Below are positions 16,165 to 23,644 of a DNA stretch of 64,000 nt, piece by piece (within the stretch, counting starts at the first letter, position 1; every line of letters begins with the position of its first letter). This DNA comes from Candidatus Eiseniibacteriota bacterium (GTDB taxonomy: Bacteria > Eisenbacteria > RBG-16-71-46 > CAIMUX01). The notes below the pieces were generated by a model. That model worked only from the letters and a program-made list of their open reading frames with translations, was not told where the DNA came from and made no database searches. A program made the position numbers and the translations under genes. The stretch lies in assembly GCA_029569475.1 (NCBI GenBank), contig JAKQSZ010000045.1:7677-71676 (forward strand). Direction: 5' to 3'.

Positions 16165-16319
16165 AACGCGAACTCCCGTCGGGACGGAGCGAGAGGTGCA
16201 GCCAGGAGCGCCGTCACAACGCCAACTCTCGCCGGCCGAGGACCAGAGTCGCAGCCAGGAGCGCCTTCACAGCGTGAACTCCCGGCGGACCAGGACGAGA
16301 GCGGCTGCCAGGAGCGCCG
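16161..16319. repeat. Triplicated 53-bp gene-junction repeat at the 3' end of the ABC permease gene
   Basis: TCACA[AG]CG-type units begin at 16161, 16214 and 16267. On the minus strand each encodes the end of the permease (LVLVRREFTL stop; LVLGRRELAL stop; PLAPSRREFAL stop) and each carries a GGGAGTT- or GAGAGTT-like purine stretch plus GTGA. Because 53 is not a multiple of three, the three copies lie in three different frames. Confidence 0.9.
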
Positions 16320-17145
16320 TCGTGGCATACAGCACGGCGTAGCACGCGGCCCACCCGAGTTGGGCGGGAGGATAGGCAACCCCGTGCAGCACCGGCGCCA
16401 CATCGCCATAGAGATCGAGCCGGGGCACGACCCAGGCGGCAGCCGCGGCCAGCGCGGAGATCGCGGGAGAACTCTCGTGCTGCAGCCACGTCTTCAGGTC
16501 GCCGCTGCCATGGCCGATGAGCCAGACCCCCAGGGTGAGGAGCCCCGCCACGTAGGGCGAACAGACTGCGGCCAGCAGGACGGCCAGCGCCGCGAGGATC
16601 GTCATTTCCAGCACCGCGAGGCCAACTGCGCCGGCGAAGGAGGCGAAGGCCAGGCTCTCCGCTCCCCCCGGCACGATCCCCAGAAGAAGCCCGAGCAGAG
16701 CGCCCATGACCATCACCGAGAGCCCGAGAACCGAGGCCAGGCCGAGGTACTTGCCCGCCACGAACTCCCAGCGCCGTAGCGGACGCGACAAGAGGAAGTA
16801 CATGGTCTTGCGCTCGATCTCGCGGAAGATCAGCTGATGCCCCACGAAGATCGTCATCAGACATCCGAAGGCCGAGATCGCGGTGAAGCCGAGGTCGATC
16901 GTAAGGCGCCTGCCCTCGCCCAAGGCCAGGGGCGCCAGGAGGCGCGAGGCGCCGAAAACGAAGATGCCGAAGAAGAGCAGCAGATAGAGAACCTTGTCGC
17001 GCACGGCTTCAAGGAAGGTATGGTGCGCCAGCGAGGCGACCGCCGCTCCCGGGCGCGCGGGCCGCGTCCCTCCCGGAGCGTGGCCGGCGTTCAGCCGCTC
17101 GGGGCGGGCGCACTGCAGGCCGAAAGCGTGAGGCAACAGGTTCAT
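16267..17145 (-). CDS. ABC transporter permease (ABC-2 type)
   Basis: Integral membrane subunit with about six hydrophobic segments (VLYLLLFFGIFVFGASRLLA, FTAISAFGCLMTIFVG, YLGLASVLGLSVMVMGALLGLLLG, MTILAALAVLLAAVCSPYVAGLL, and others) and the cytoplasmic motif FREIERKTMYFLLSRPLRRWEFVAGKYLGL typical of ABC-2 permeases paired with drug or polysaccharide-type ATPases. The ATG overlaps the ATPase stop (ATGA). Its 3' end is the first of three 53-bp repeat copies. Substrate unknown; grouping with a TPR protein and pilD suggests an envelope role. Confidence 0.88.
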   Translation of the reverse strand: MNLLPHAFGLQCARPERLNAGHAPGGTRPARPGAAVASLAHHTFLEAVRDKVLYLLLFFGIFVFGASRLLAPLALGEGRRLTIDLGFTAISAFGCLMTIFVGHQLIFREIERKTMYFLLSRPLRRWEFVAGKYLGLASVLGLSVMVMGALLGLLLGIVPGGAESLAFASFAGAVGLAVLEMTILAALAVLLAAVCSPYVAGLLTLGVWLIGHGSGDLKTWLQHESSPAISALAAAAAWVVPRLDLYGDVAPVLHGVAYPPAQLGWAACYAVLYATTALLAAALVLVRREFTL

Positions 17146-18155
17146 GCGGCTTCTCTCTCCCGCAGGCGACGGAGGAAGTACTCCTCGAGGTTCTCACGCT
17201 CCCGTTCCAGGCGCGTCAGACACGCCGGCGAAGCGGCGATGGCGGCGACGATCGACTGGGTCTCTACCGGGTCGGTCTCGACCACGCGCACCGTCCAGGT
17301 TCCAGCGCCGGCCGCCAGTCGGATCGCGCTCCCGGCCATGTCTCGGATTCCGATCACGCCATCAGCCCCACCCGCTCCACCTCCACCGGCGAAACACTCG
17401 CTGCCCGGCGGCAGAATCCGTCGAATCTCCTCGGGCAGGATGCCCGTGCCTTCCAGGCGCACGATGGCACGGCTGCCCTCCAGCAGTTGCTCGGCGCGGC
17501 CCGCGGCCAGCATCCGCCCCGCTTCGAGAAGTCCGATCGAGTCGGCCAACGCCTCAACGTCTCCGAGAACGTGGCTGCTGAGCAGGATGGTCGTGCCGCG
17601 TGCTCTCTCAGCCCGCAGAACGTCCTTCACGAGTCCGCGCCCGAGCGGATCCAGGCCGCTCATGGGTTCGTCGAGGATGAGCAGCTCGGGGCCGTGGACC
17701 AATGCCTGCGCCAAGCCGACGCGCTGCACCTGACCCTTGGAGAGGGTGCGGATCGGCTGCTCGATCTGACCTTCGAGCCCCATGGCGCCGAGCAGCCGGT
17801 GGTCGGCTTCCCGGTCGGGCGCCAGGCCGCTGAGCGCGCGGGCCAGGCGGAGGACTTCCCGTACGCGCAGGTGCCGGTAGTAGGCAGGTAGCTCGGGCAG
17901 GAAGCCCAGGCGGGCCCTCGCTCGCCGATCACCCAGGGGGTATCCCAGGATGCTCCCCCGCCCCGCCCCGGGGCGCTGCAGGCCCAGAAGGATCTTGAAC
18001 GTGGAGGTCTTTCCGGCGCCGTTGGGCCCCACCAGCCCGTAGATCTCCCCCCGGCGAACGACGAGGTCCAGACCCCGCAACGCCACCCGCGGCTGCCGGA
18101 AGAGGTCGGGCCGGTACTTCTTGGCCAACCCCTCGATTTCGATGACATTTCCCAT
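17142..18155 (-). CDS. ABC transporter ATP-binding protein
   Basis: Seen: Walker A VGPNGAGKTSTFKIL, Q-loop region LGFLPELPAYYRHLRV, signature LSKGQVQRVGLAQAL, Walker B LLILDEPMSGLDP, and H-loop ILLSSHVLGD. The C-terminal 120 residues after AGRAEQLLEG form the extension common in ATPases of ABC-2 exporters. It contains a Gly-rich stretch (FAGGGGAGGADG). First gene of a four-gene minus-strand operon with the permease, TPR protein and pilD. Confidence 0.92.
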   Translation of the reverse strand: MGNVIEIEGLAKKYRPDLFRQPRVALRGLDLVVRRGEIYGLVGPNGAGKTSTFKILLGLQRPGAGRGSILGYPLGDRRARARLGFLPELPAYYRHLRVREVLRLARALSGLAPDREADHRLLGAMGLEGQIEQPIRTLSKGQVQRVGLAQALVHGPELLILDEPMSGLDPLGRGLVKDVLRAERARGTTILLSSHVLGDVEALADSIGLLEAGRMLAAGRAEQLLEGSRAIVRLEGTGILPEEIRRILPPGSECFAGGGGAGGADGVIGIRDMAGSAIRLAAGAGTWTVRVVETDPVETQSIVAAIAASPACLTRLERERENLEEYFLRRLREREAA

Positions 18156-18615
18156 CCGCCCTTGGAATCGGCAGCCGTGGAAGGCCCGTTTAGCATTTAG
18201 CCCGCGTCTGCTCCTCCTGCGGCATCATCGATCTGGCCAGGCAGCCGCGGCGATGCGCCTGGCATCGGGCTCGCCCCATCCGACACCGGAACGCCTTGGA
18301 CCCAGCTCTTCACGAAAAGGCCTTTGCTCCGCTCTCTTCCTCCCCTTGCGATTGAGCCGGGGATGGTCCGCCGCTACCATGGGACCGGAACAGACTTGTC
18401 GGACAGGCCGCGGTCTTGGACGCCACCACACCAGCTTGGTTGCACAAGGGGAGAGCATGACACGGTTGCACGGACTCCGGATCATCCTGCCTCAGGCGAG
18501 CCGACGGGACGGACGGACCGCCCGGGCCCTTCCTTTTCCAAGGACTCCCCGGGCTCACCTCAAGCGTCTCGCCCCCTTCGCCGGCTGCGGCTCCCTCACG
18601 CGCTTCGCCCCCTCC
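18156..18615. other. Divergent gap between the ABC operon and the sulfatase-fold gene
   Basis: The gap should hold promoters for both directions; none stands out. A strong Shine-Dalgarno AAGGGGAG lies five to six bases before an ATG at 18457, in frame with the downstream gene, so part of this stretch may be an N-terminal extension of that protein. Confidence 0.5.
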
Positions 18616-20955
18616 ATGAGCCCCGGCGACCGGACACCCTGCGCCCGCTTCGATAGCGCTGCTCCCCTCCGTCGCCTCGCTTCGCTCGCCGCTCTCCTCC
18701 CGGCCATAGGCCTGGCGATCGTGGCGGGTTCGTGCGGGCGCTCCTCCAAACCGGACGTGATCCTGATCACGATCGACACGCTCCGCTGGGACCGGGTCGG
18801 CTGCTACGGATACACCGAAGCATCGACCCCGCACCTCGACCGGCTCGCGGCTGAAGGCATCCGCTTCGAGCGGGCCGTCACGCCGGTGCCTCTGACGTTG
18901 CCCTCGCACACCAGCATCCTGACCGGACTCCTGCCGTTGCAGCACGGCGTGCACAACAACGGCTCCTACCAGGTCCCGGGCTCGGCCTACACCCTGGCCG
19001 AGCACTTCCAGGCGGCGGGCTACCGGACCGGCGCCTTCGTCAGCGCCTTCGTGCTCAACGCGCAGTTCGGACTCCGGCCCGGCTTCGAGGCCTACGACGA
19101 CAGCCTCTTCAACGAGCGGGCGGGGACCGAGACGGTGCGGCGAGCGCTACGGTGGTACCACGCGAAGGATCGGCGACCGGCCTTCCTCTGGGTCCACCTC
19201 TGGGAACCCCACACCCCCTGGAACCCGCCTCTTCCCTACGCCACCATGGCGCTGCCGAGCGGCTACGATCGCGAGGTCGCGGCGGTCGACGGGGCGATCG
19301 GGGAACTGCTCGAGGATCTTCGGCGCGCCGGCCGCTACGATCGCTCGGTCATCCTGGTCACGGGAGATCACGGCGAGGGGCTCGGCGACCACGGCGAGGC
19401 CGAGCACGGGGTCTTCCTCTACCAGGAAACGACGCGCGTGCCGTTTCTCCTGAAGAAACCGCGCCAGCAGGAGGCCGGGCGGGTGGTTTCCCAACTGGTC
19501 GCCACCATCGACGTCGCGCCCACGCTGTGCGAGCTCGCCGGGGTTGAGCCGCTGAAGGGCATCGACGGCCAGAGCCTCGTGGCCCTGGCCGCCGGTGGAG
19601 CCCCTCCCCAGCGCAGCGGCGTCTACCTGGAGACCGTCTATCCGCGGGAGAACTTCGGCTGGTCCTCGCTGGCCGCCTTCGAGAACGACCGCTGGAAGTG
19701 GATCAGCGCGCCCGAACCCGAGCTGTACCAGCTGGTCGAGGATCCCGGCGAACTCGACAACCGCTCGACGGCCATGCCCGATACCGCCGCCGCGATGGAC
19801 CGCCGCCTGGAACGGACCAAGGCCAGCGCGCGGCCCCTGGCGGCCGAGGCTCATCGCGGCCCCTCAGCCGAAGTGACCGAGCGGCTCCGTTCTCTCGGTT
19901 ACCTGTCCGCCGGCAGCCTCGCGCCGGCCCAGGATGAAGACCTGCCGGACCCCAAGCACGTCATCGCGACCCTGGCCGATTTCGATGATGCCAAGCGGGG
20001 CATCGACGACGGCCGCTACCACGAGGCGATCGCCCCGTTCCAGCGTGTCATCGCGGGACACGGCCGCAACCTGGTGGCCCTGCTGGGGCTCGGCATGGCC
20101 TACAATCGCACGGCCCGGTTCCCCGAGGCGGAGTCCACCTACCGCGCCGCCCTGCAGCTCTCCAGCTCCAACAGCACGGCCATCGCGGGGCTGGCCGACG
20201 CTCTCTTCGGCCAGGAGAAGTGGAAGGAAGCGGCCGAGCTCTACGAGCTGGCGATTCCCTCGGGCGACCAGGTCCGCCACCTGCACTCCCGTCTGGCCGT
20301 CAGCTACGTCATGCTGGGCCGCGCCGAAGATGCGCGCGCACTGCTCGACCGGGCGCGCCGTACGATCCAGGCGGACCCGCGCTTCCTGGATGATCTGACC
20401 GTCCAGCTGCGCGACTACCAGCAGGCCACCCCCGCCGCCGGCGACAGCCTGCGTCTGGCGCGCGCCCGCGCCGCGGCCGGGCTGGGGCTCTTCCGGGAGA
20501 CCGAGCGCCTCCTGCAGACGCCGGCCGAGCGGCCGGCCGGGGAGATCCAGCGGCTGAGCCTGCTCGAGCAGCTCTACACCCAGGCCTGCCTCCCCGATCG
20601 CGCGCTCGGCGCGGTGGACCGGCTCGCCGAAGCTACCGGAGAGGGGATCGATCTCCGCCTGCGTCGCGCCCAGCTCCTGCTCTCCGCCGGCCGTCCCGCC
20701 GAGGCCCTGGCCGTCTACCGTTCGATCCCCGCCGATCAGCTCGCCGCGGGAGGACGTCAGCCAACGGTGTTGTACAACCAGGCCTGCGCCCTGGCGAGGC
20801 TGCGGCGCAACGACGAGGCTGTACAGACTCTCGAGGAGGCGATCCGGACCGGCTATGACAACCTGGCCCACCTGCTGAACGACGAGGATCTGTCCGGCCT
20901 GCGCGACGATCCGGGTTATTTGCGCCTGGTGAGCTCCCTCTCCGCGCGGCCCTGA
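18616..20955 (+). CDS. Sulfatase-fold lipoprotein with C-terminal TPR repeats, no formylglycine cysteine
   Basis: Alkaline-phosphatase superfamily hydrolase. Seen: lipobox signal (LLPAIGLAIVAGSC), metal site PDVILITIDTLRWDRVGCYG, TPHLDRLAAEGIRFERA, VTGDHGEGLGDHGEAEHG and a late metal-binding region. At the nucleophile motif the sequence is LTLPSHTSILTG, with Thr where formylglycine sulfatases have Cys (or Ser) and His in place of Arg, so it is more like phosphodiester/phosphotransferase members. From about residue 440 on there are TPR repeats (YHEAIAPFQRVIAGHGRNLVALLGLGMAYN, FPEAESTYRAALQL...). ATG 18616 fits the signal peptide but lacks an RBS; ATG 18457 has a strong one but would put 50 extra residues before the signal. 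Confidence 0.85.
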   Translation: MSPGDRTPCARFDSAAPLRRLASLAALLPAIGLAIVAGSCGRSSKPDVILITIDTLRWDRVGCYGYTEASTPHLDRLAAEGIRFERAVTPVPLTLPSHTSILTGLLPLQHGVHNNGSYQVPGSAYTLAEHFQAAGYRTGAFVSAFVLNAQFGLRPGFEAYDDSLFNERAGTETVRRALRWYHAKDRRPAFLWVHLWEPHTPWNPPLPYATMALPSGYDREVAAVDGAIGELLEDLRRAGRYDRSVILVTGDHGEGLGDHGEAEHGVFLYQETTRVPFLLKKPRQQEAGRVVSQLVATIDVAPTLCELAGVEPLKGIDGQSLVALAAGGAPPQRSGVYLETVYPRENFGWSSLAAFENDRWKWISAPEPELYQLVEDPGELDNRSTAMPDTAAAMDRRLERTKASARPLAAEAHRGPSAEVTERLRSLGYLSAGSLAPAQDEDLPDPKHVIATLADFDDAKRGIDDGRYHEAIAPFQRVIAGHGRNLVALLGLGMAYNRTARFPEAESTYRAALQLSSSNSTAIAGLADALFGQEKWKEAAELYELAIPSGDQVRHLHSRLAVSYVMLGRAEDARALLDRARRTIQADPRFLDDLTVQLRDYQQATPAAGDSLRLARARAAAGLGLFRETERLLQTPAERPAGEIQRLSLLEQLYTQACLPDRALGAVDRLAEATGEGIDLRLRRAQLLLSAGRPAEALAVYRSIPADQLAAGGRQPTVLYNQACALARLRRNDEAVQTLEEAIRTGYDNLAHLLNDEDLSGLRDDPGYLRLVSSLSARP

Positions 20956-20997
20956 GCCGTCCTGGTTCCTCGCCGGTTTGTCCGGCCGGACATCCCC

Positions 20998-21032
20998 AAA
21001 ACGATCGAGGCGATCCGGAAGGACCGCCTCGA
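20998..21032 (-). terminator. Rho-independent terminator downstream of the pilin gene
   Basis: Read on the minus strand: TCGAGGCG (21032-21025), a 12-base loop, CGCCTCGA (21012-21005), then TCG and a run of four T (21001-20998). Eight perfect pairs followed by T's, about 85 bases past the pilin stop. It also lies between convergent genes, so it would insulate the pilin from the sulfatase-fold gene. Confidence 0.55.
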
Positions 21033-21117
21033 AGAGGATCCCACCCGCCAGGGTGGCGCGGGTCTGGCCCGCGGGGTTGTCCCCTCTACCCTGAACCGTC
21101 GGGGACGACCCGAGAGA

Positions 21118-21513
21118 TTAGTTCGCGTTGTTGGTCAGGGTGAGGATCACCTGACCGGACTCACCGTTGGCGGTGATGGTGTAGCTCGTGGCCGGGTTGG
21201 CAACCTCGTAATAGCACATGCCGGCGTCGGCGCCAGGGGCACCGTCGGCGAAGGCATTTCCACCGAAGGGGTTCAACACGTTGGGCAGCCCGTTCATGTG
21301 ATCCTGGATCCCCGCCGGGTAAATGCCATTGGCGACCACGGCCTCGTCCTCGGCGTAGAGCTGACCGGCGTGGGCGTTGCCCTTCACGCTGCCCTCACGG
21401 GCGCGGTCCTGCATGTTTACGTAGTTCGGGACGGCGATGGCGGCGAGGATGCCGATGATGACCACAACGATCATGAGCTCGACCAGGGTGAAGCCCTGAT
21501 TGTTCTTCAACAT
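21118..21513 (-). CDS. pilA: Type IV major pilin (PilA-like)
   Basis: Short basic leader MLKNNQG cleaved before FTLVELMIVVVIIGILAAIAVPNYV, a class III signal with Glu at position 5 of the mature protein, which PilD would process. The mature protein is about 124 residues, ending in TLTNNAN. Only one Cys is visible in the C-terminal half (GMCYYEV), so the classic disulfide loop is absent. ATG at 21513 has AGGAGG with ideal spacing. It stands alone, with its own terminator and a sigma-54-like site upstream, as expected for a strongly expressed pilin. A pseudopilin is possible, but the single-gene setting next to pilR/pilS favours the major subunit. Confidence 0.9.
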   Translation of the reverse strand: MLKNNQGFTLVELMIVVVIIGILAAIAVPNYVNMQDRAREGSVKGNAHAGQLYAEDEAVVANGIYPAGIQDHMNGLPNVLNPFGGNAFADGAPGADAGMCYYEVANPATSYTITANGESGQVILTLTNNAN

Positions 21514-22198
21514 TTCTGCACCTCCTGGGTGGGATGGTCGGGACCTGCGGGCGATCAGCAAATCTGTTCTCGCGTTCCCCGCGTCGGCTCATCTGGAAGA
21601 GCCGGCCAACTGCCGCTCCTCGGTTCAAAGGCTGTGCCATCGGCCGAAAAGGCGGTTCGCGCCCTGCAAACACAACACGTTCCGCCGCTTGACCCGGGCG
21701 CCCCTTCTCCGTCCGACGCGACTCCGCAACGTCCCCCGTGCACGCTGCGCGATCCCCCCGCGGAATGCATGACGCGTCCCTTGCGGCCGTTCCCGCCGCC
21801 CTCCCCGCGGGGCTCGGGAGGGTCCCCGTCCTGGCGGGCCTCAACCTCGGGGTTCAGGCCTCCCTCCCCGCGGTACCCGGGAGGACGCGGAGTCGTGGTT
21901 CCCCGTCCCGCGGGAGTAGCGGCGGGGAACCCGCGTCCGCCGCGGCCGGTTCTCGGGTTCGGCACGGTGCCGGGAAGCACAAGCCGCCGTTGATGCGGTC
22001 GGCCTGACATCGGGTAGAGTCGACCGTCTGGGTGGTCCCCGGCCGAGATCACAGCACGGTCCGTGGGTCCCGCCTCATCGTCACGCGACACGGGAATCGT
22101 GGGGAGAGAAGAGCGGTGTGCTGCCGGACGGGTGGGCGTGCCAGGCCCTTGAACACAGTCGCATCGTGTACAAGTCCCCGCGGGGGCCTGAGCCGCGG
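21514..22198. other. Gap between pilR and pilA
   Basis: About 690 bases of very GC-rich sequence with many short inverted CCCGCGGG-like stretches. I found no gene with recognisable content. It holds the sigma-54-like element at 21624-21639 about 110 bases before the pilin start, so at least the right-hand part of the pilin leader is regulatory. Confidence 0.5.
21624..21639 (-). promoter_or_regulatory. Candidate sigma-54 promoter for the pilin gene
   Basis: The minus strand reads TGGCAC AGCCT TTGAA, a perfect -24 box and correct 5-base spacer; the -12 box has A where C is expected (TTGC). It lies about 111 bases upstream of the pilin ATG. PilR-type regulators drive pilA from such promoters in Pseudomonas, Myxococcus and Geobacter, and the pilR/pilS pair is the next locus. 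The -12 mismatch keeps confidence moderate. Confidence 0.45.
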
Positions 22199-23632
22199 TC
22201 AGGCGGCATCCCGGGTCTCGTCCGGCCCCTCCACCTCGACCTCGACCTCACCTTCGCGCTCCCCCGTCCCCTCCTTCTCCGCAATGCCGTATCCAATCAG
22301 CTTGCGATAGAGCGTGGAAGGGTTGATGCCCAGGATCTCGCTGGCCCGCTTCTTCTGCCAGCTCGTGTACTGGAGCACCTTGAGGATGTACTCCTTTTCC
22401 AGTTCCTCGAGAGTCATGGTCGGGGTGTCGATGACCAGGCTGCCCTTGCGGACCGGTCCACGGACCACCTTCTCCGGGAGGTCGGCCAGGCTGAGCTCGC
22501 CTCCCTCGTTCAGGATCACCGCGCGCTCGATCACGTTCTCCAGCTCGCGCACATTGCCCGGCCAGTCGTAGCGGATGAGCGCCTTGAGCGCCTCGGGCTC
22601 CACCTGTTTGCGGTCCGCGGAGCAGAACCGCTCGAGGAAGTGATCGATCAGCAGCGGAATGTCGTCGCGGCGCGCGCGCAGCGGCGGCAGGTGCACCGGG
22701 ATCACGTTCAGACGATAGAAGAGATCGGTGCGGAACCTCCCCTCGGCCACCTCCCGCTCCAGGTCGGCGTTGGTGGCGGCGATCAGACGGGCGTTGATCT
22801 TGATCGGCTTGGTTCCGCCGACCGGGATGATCTCCCGCTCCTGCAGGGCGCGCAGCAGCTTGACCTGCGTGGCCGGCGCCATCTCGCCCACTTCGTCCAG
22901 GAAGAAGGTGCCGTTCTCCGAAACCGTGAAGAGCCCCTGCTGGTCCTTGATGGCCCCGGTGAAGGAGCCGCGGGTGTGCCCGAAGAGGTTCGATTCGAGC
23001 AGATCCTTGGGCAGGGCGCCGCAGTTGATGGAGACGAAGGGGCCATTGGAGCGGTGGCTCTGGTAGTGGATTTCGCGCGCGATCAGCTCCTTGCCTGTGC
23101 CGCTCTCGCCGCAGATCAGGATGGTCGACTCGGTCTCGGCCACCTTGTCCACCATACGGAAGACCTTCTGCATCTCCTCGGATTTGCCGATGATGCGGCG
23201 TTCCACATGGGTGCGCTTGAGCTGGCGCTTCAGCACCTGATTCTCGGACTGCAGGCGCCGCATGGAGGTGGCATTGCGGATGACGAGCATGATCTCGTCG
23301 TTCTTGGCCTTCTTCTCGATGTACTGGAAGGCTCCGTGAGAGAGCGCCTCCACCGCGGAAGCCTCCGAGGCATAGGCCGTCAGGACGATGACCGGCAGAG
23401 CGGGATCGACCTCCTGAGCCTTCTGCAGGAGTTCTAGGCCGCTCATCCCGGGCATCTTCAGATCGGTGATGAGAAGGTCGAAGCCCTCGTTCTCCAGCCG
23501 CTGCAGGGCGGAGGCCCCGGAGCTCTCGCAGGCAACCTGGAACCCCTCCTTCTCCAGCAGGATGGAGAGGAACCTGCGCATGCTCTCTTCGTCATCGACG
23601 ACCAGGATGCGGACATCCTCGGGATCGCTCAT
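22199..23632 (-). CDS. pilR: Sigma-54 dependent response regulator PilR (NtrC family)
   Basis: Receiver domain (ILVVDDEESMRRFL, phospho-acceptor in DLLITDLKMPG, VIVLTAYAS), AAA+ domain with Walker A ICGESGTGKELIAREI, the sigma-54 contact loop as GSFTGA rather than GAFTGA, Walker B GTFFLDEVGEM and arginine-rich FRTDLFYRLNV, then a Fis-type helix-turn-helix (QKKRASEILGINPSTLYRKLIGYGI). A short acidic tail rich in Glu/Val follows. ATG at 23632 is preferred to TTG at 23638 because GAGG lies seven bases upstream. It follows pilS by 12 bases and would activate the pilin promoter. Confidence 0.92.
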   Translation of the reverse strand: MSDPEDVRILVVDDEESMRRFLSILLEKEGFQVACESSGASALQRLENEGFDLLITDLKMPGMSGLELLQKAQEVDPALPVIVLTAYASEASAVEALSHGAFQYIEKKAKNDEIMLVIRNATSMRRLQSENQVLKRQLKRTHVERRIIGKSEEMQKVFRMVDKVAETESTILICGESGTGKELIAREIHYQSHRSNGPFVSINCGALPKDLLESNLFGHTRGSFTGAIKDQQGLFTVSENGTFFLDEVGEMAPATQVKLLRALQEREIIPVGGTKPIKINARLIAATNADLEREVAEGRFRTDLFYRLNVIPVHLPPLRARRDDIPLLIDHFLERFCSADRKQVEPEALKALIRYDWPGNVRELENVIERAVILNEGGELSLADLPEKVVRGPVRKGSLVIDTPTMTLEELEKEYILKVLQYTSWQKKRASEILGINPSTLYRKLIGYGIAEKEGTGEREGEVEVEVEGPDETRDAA

Positions 23633-23644
23633 CGGCAACCTCGC

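Noticed and set aside
21555..22091. Minus-strand ORF between pilR and pilA
   Set aside because: Gly/Arg/Pro-rich with no domain; open mainly because the DNA is GC-rich.
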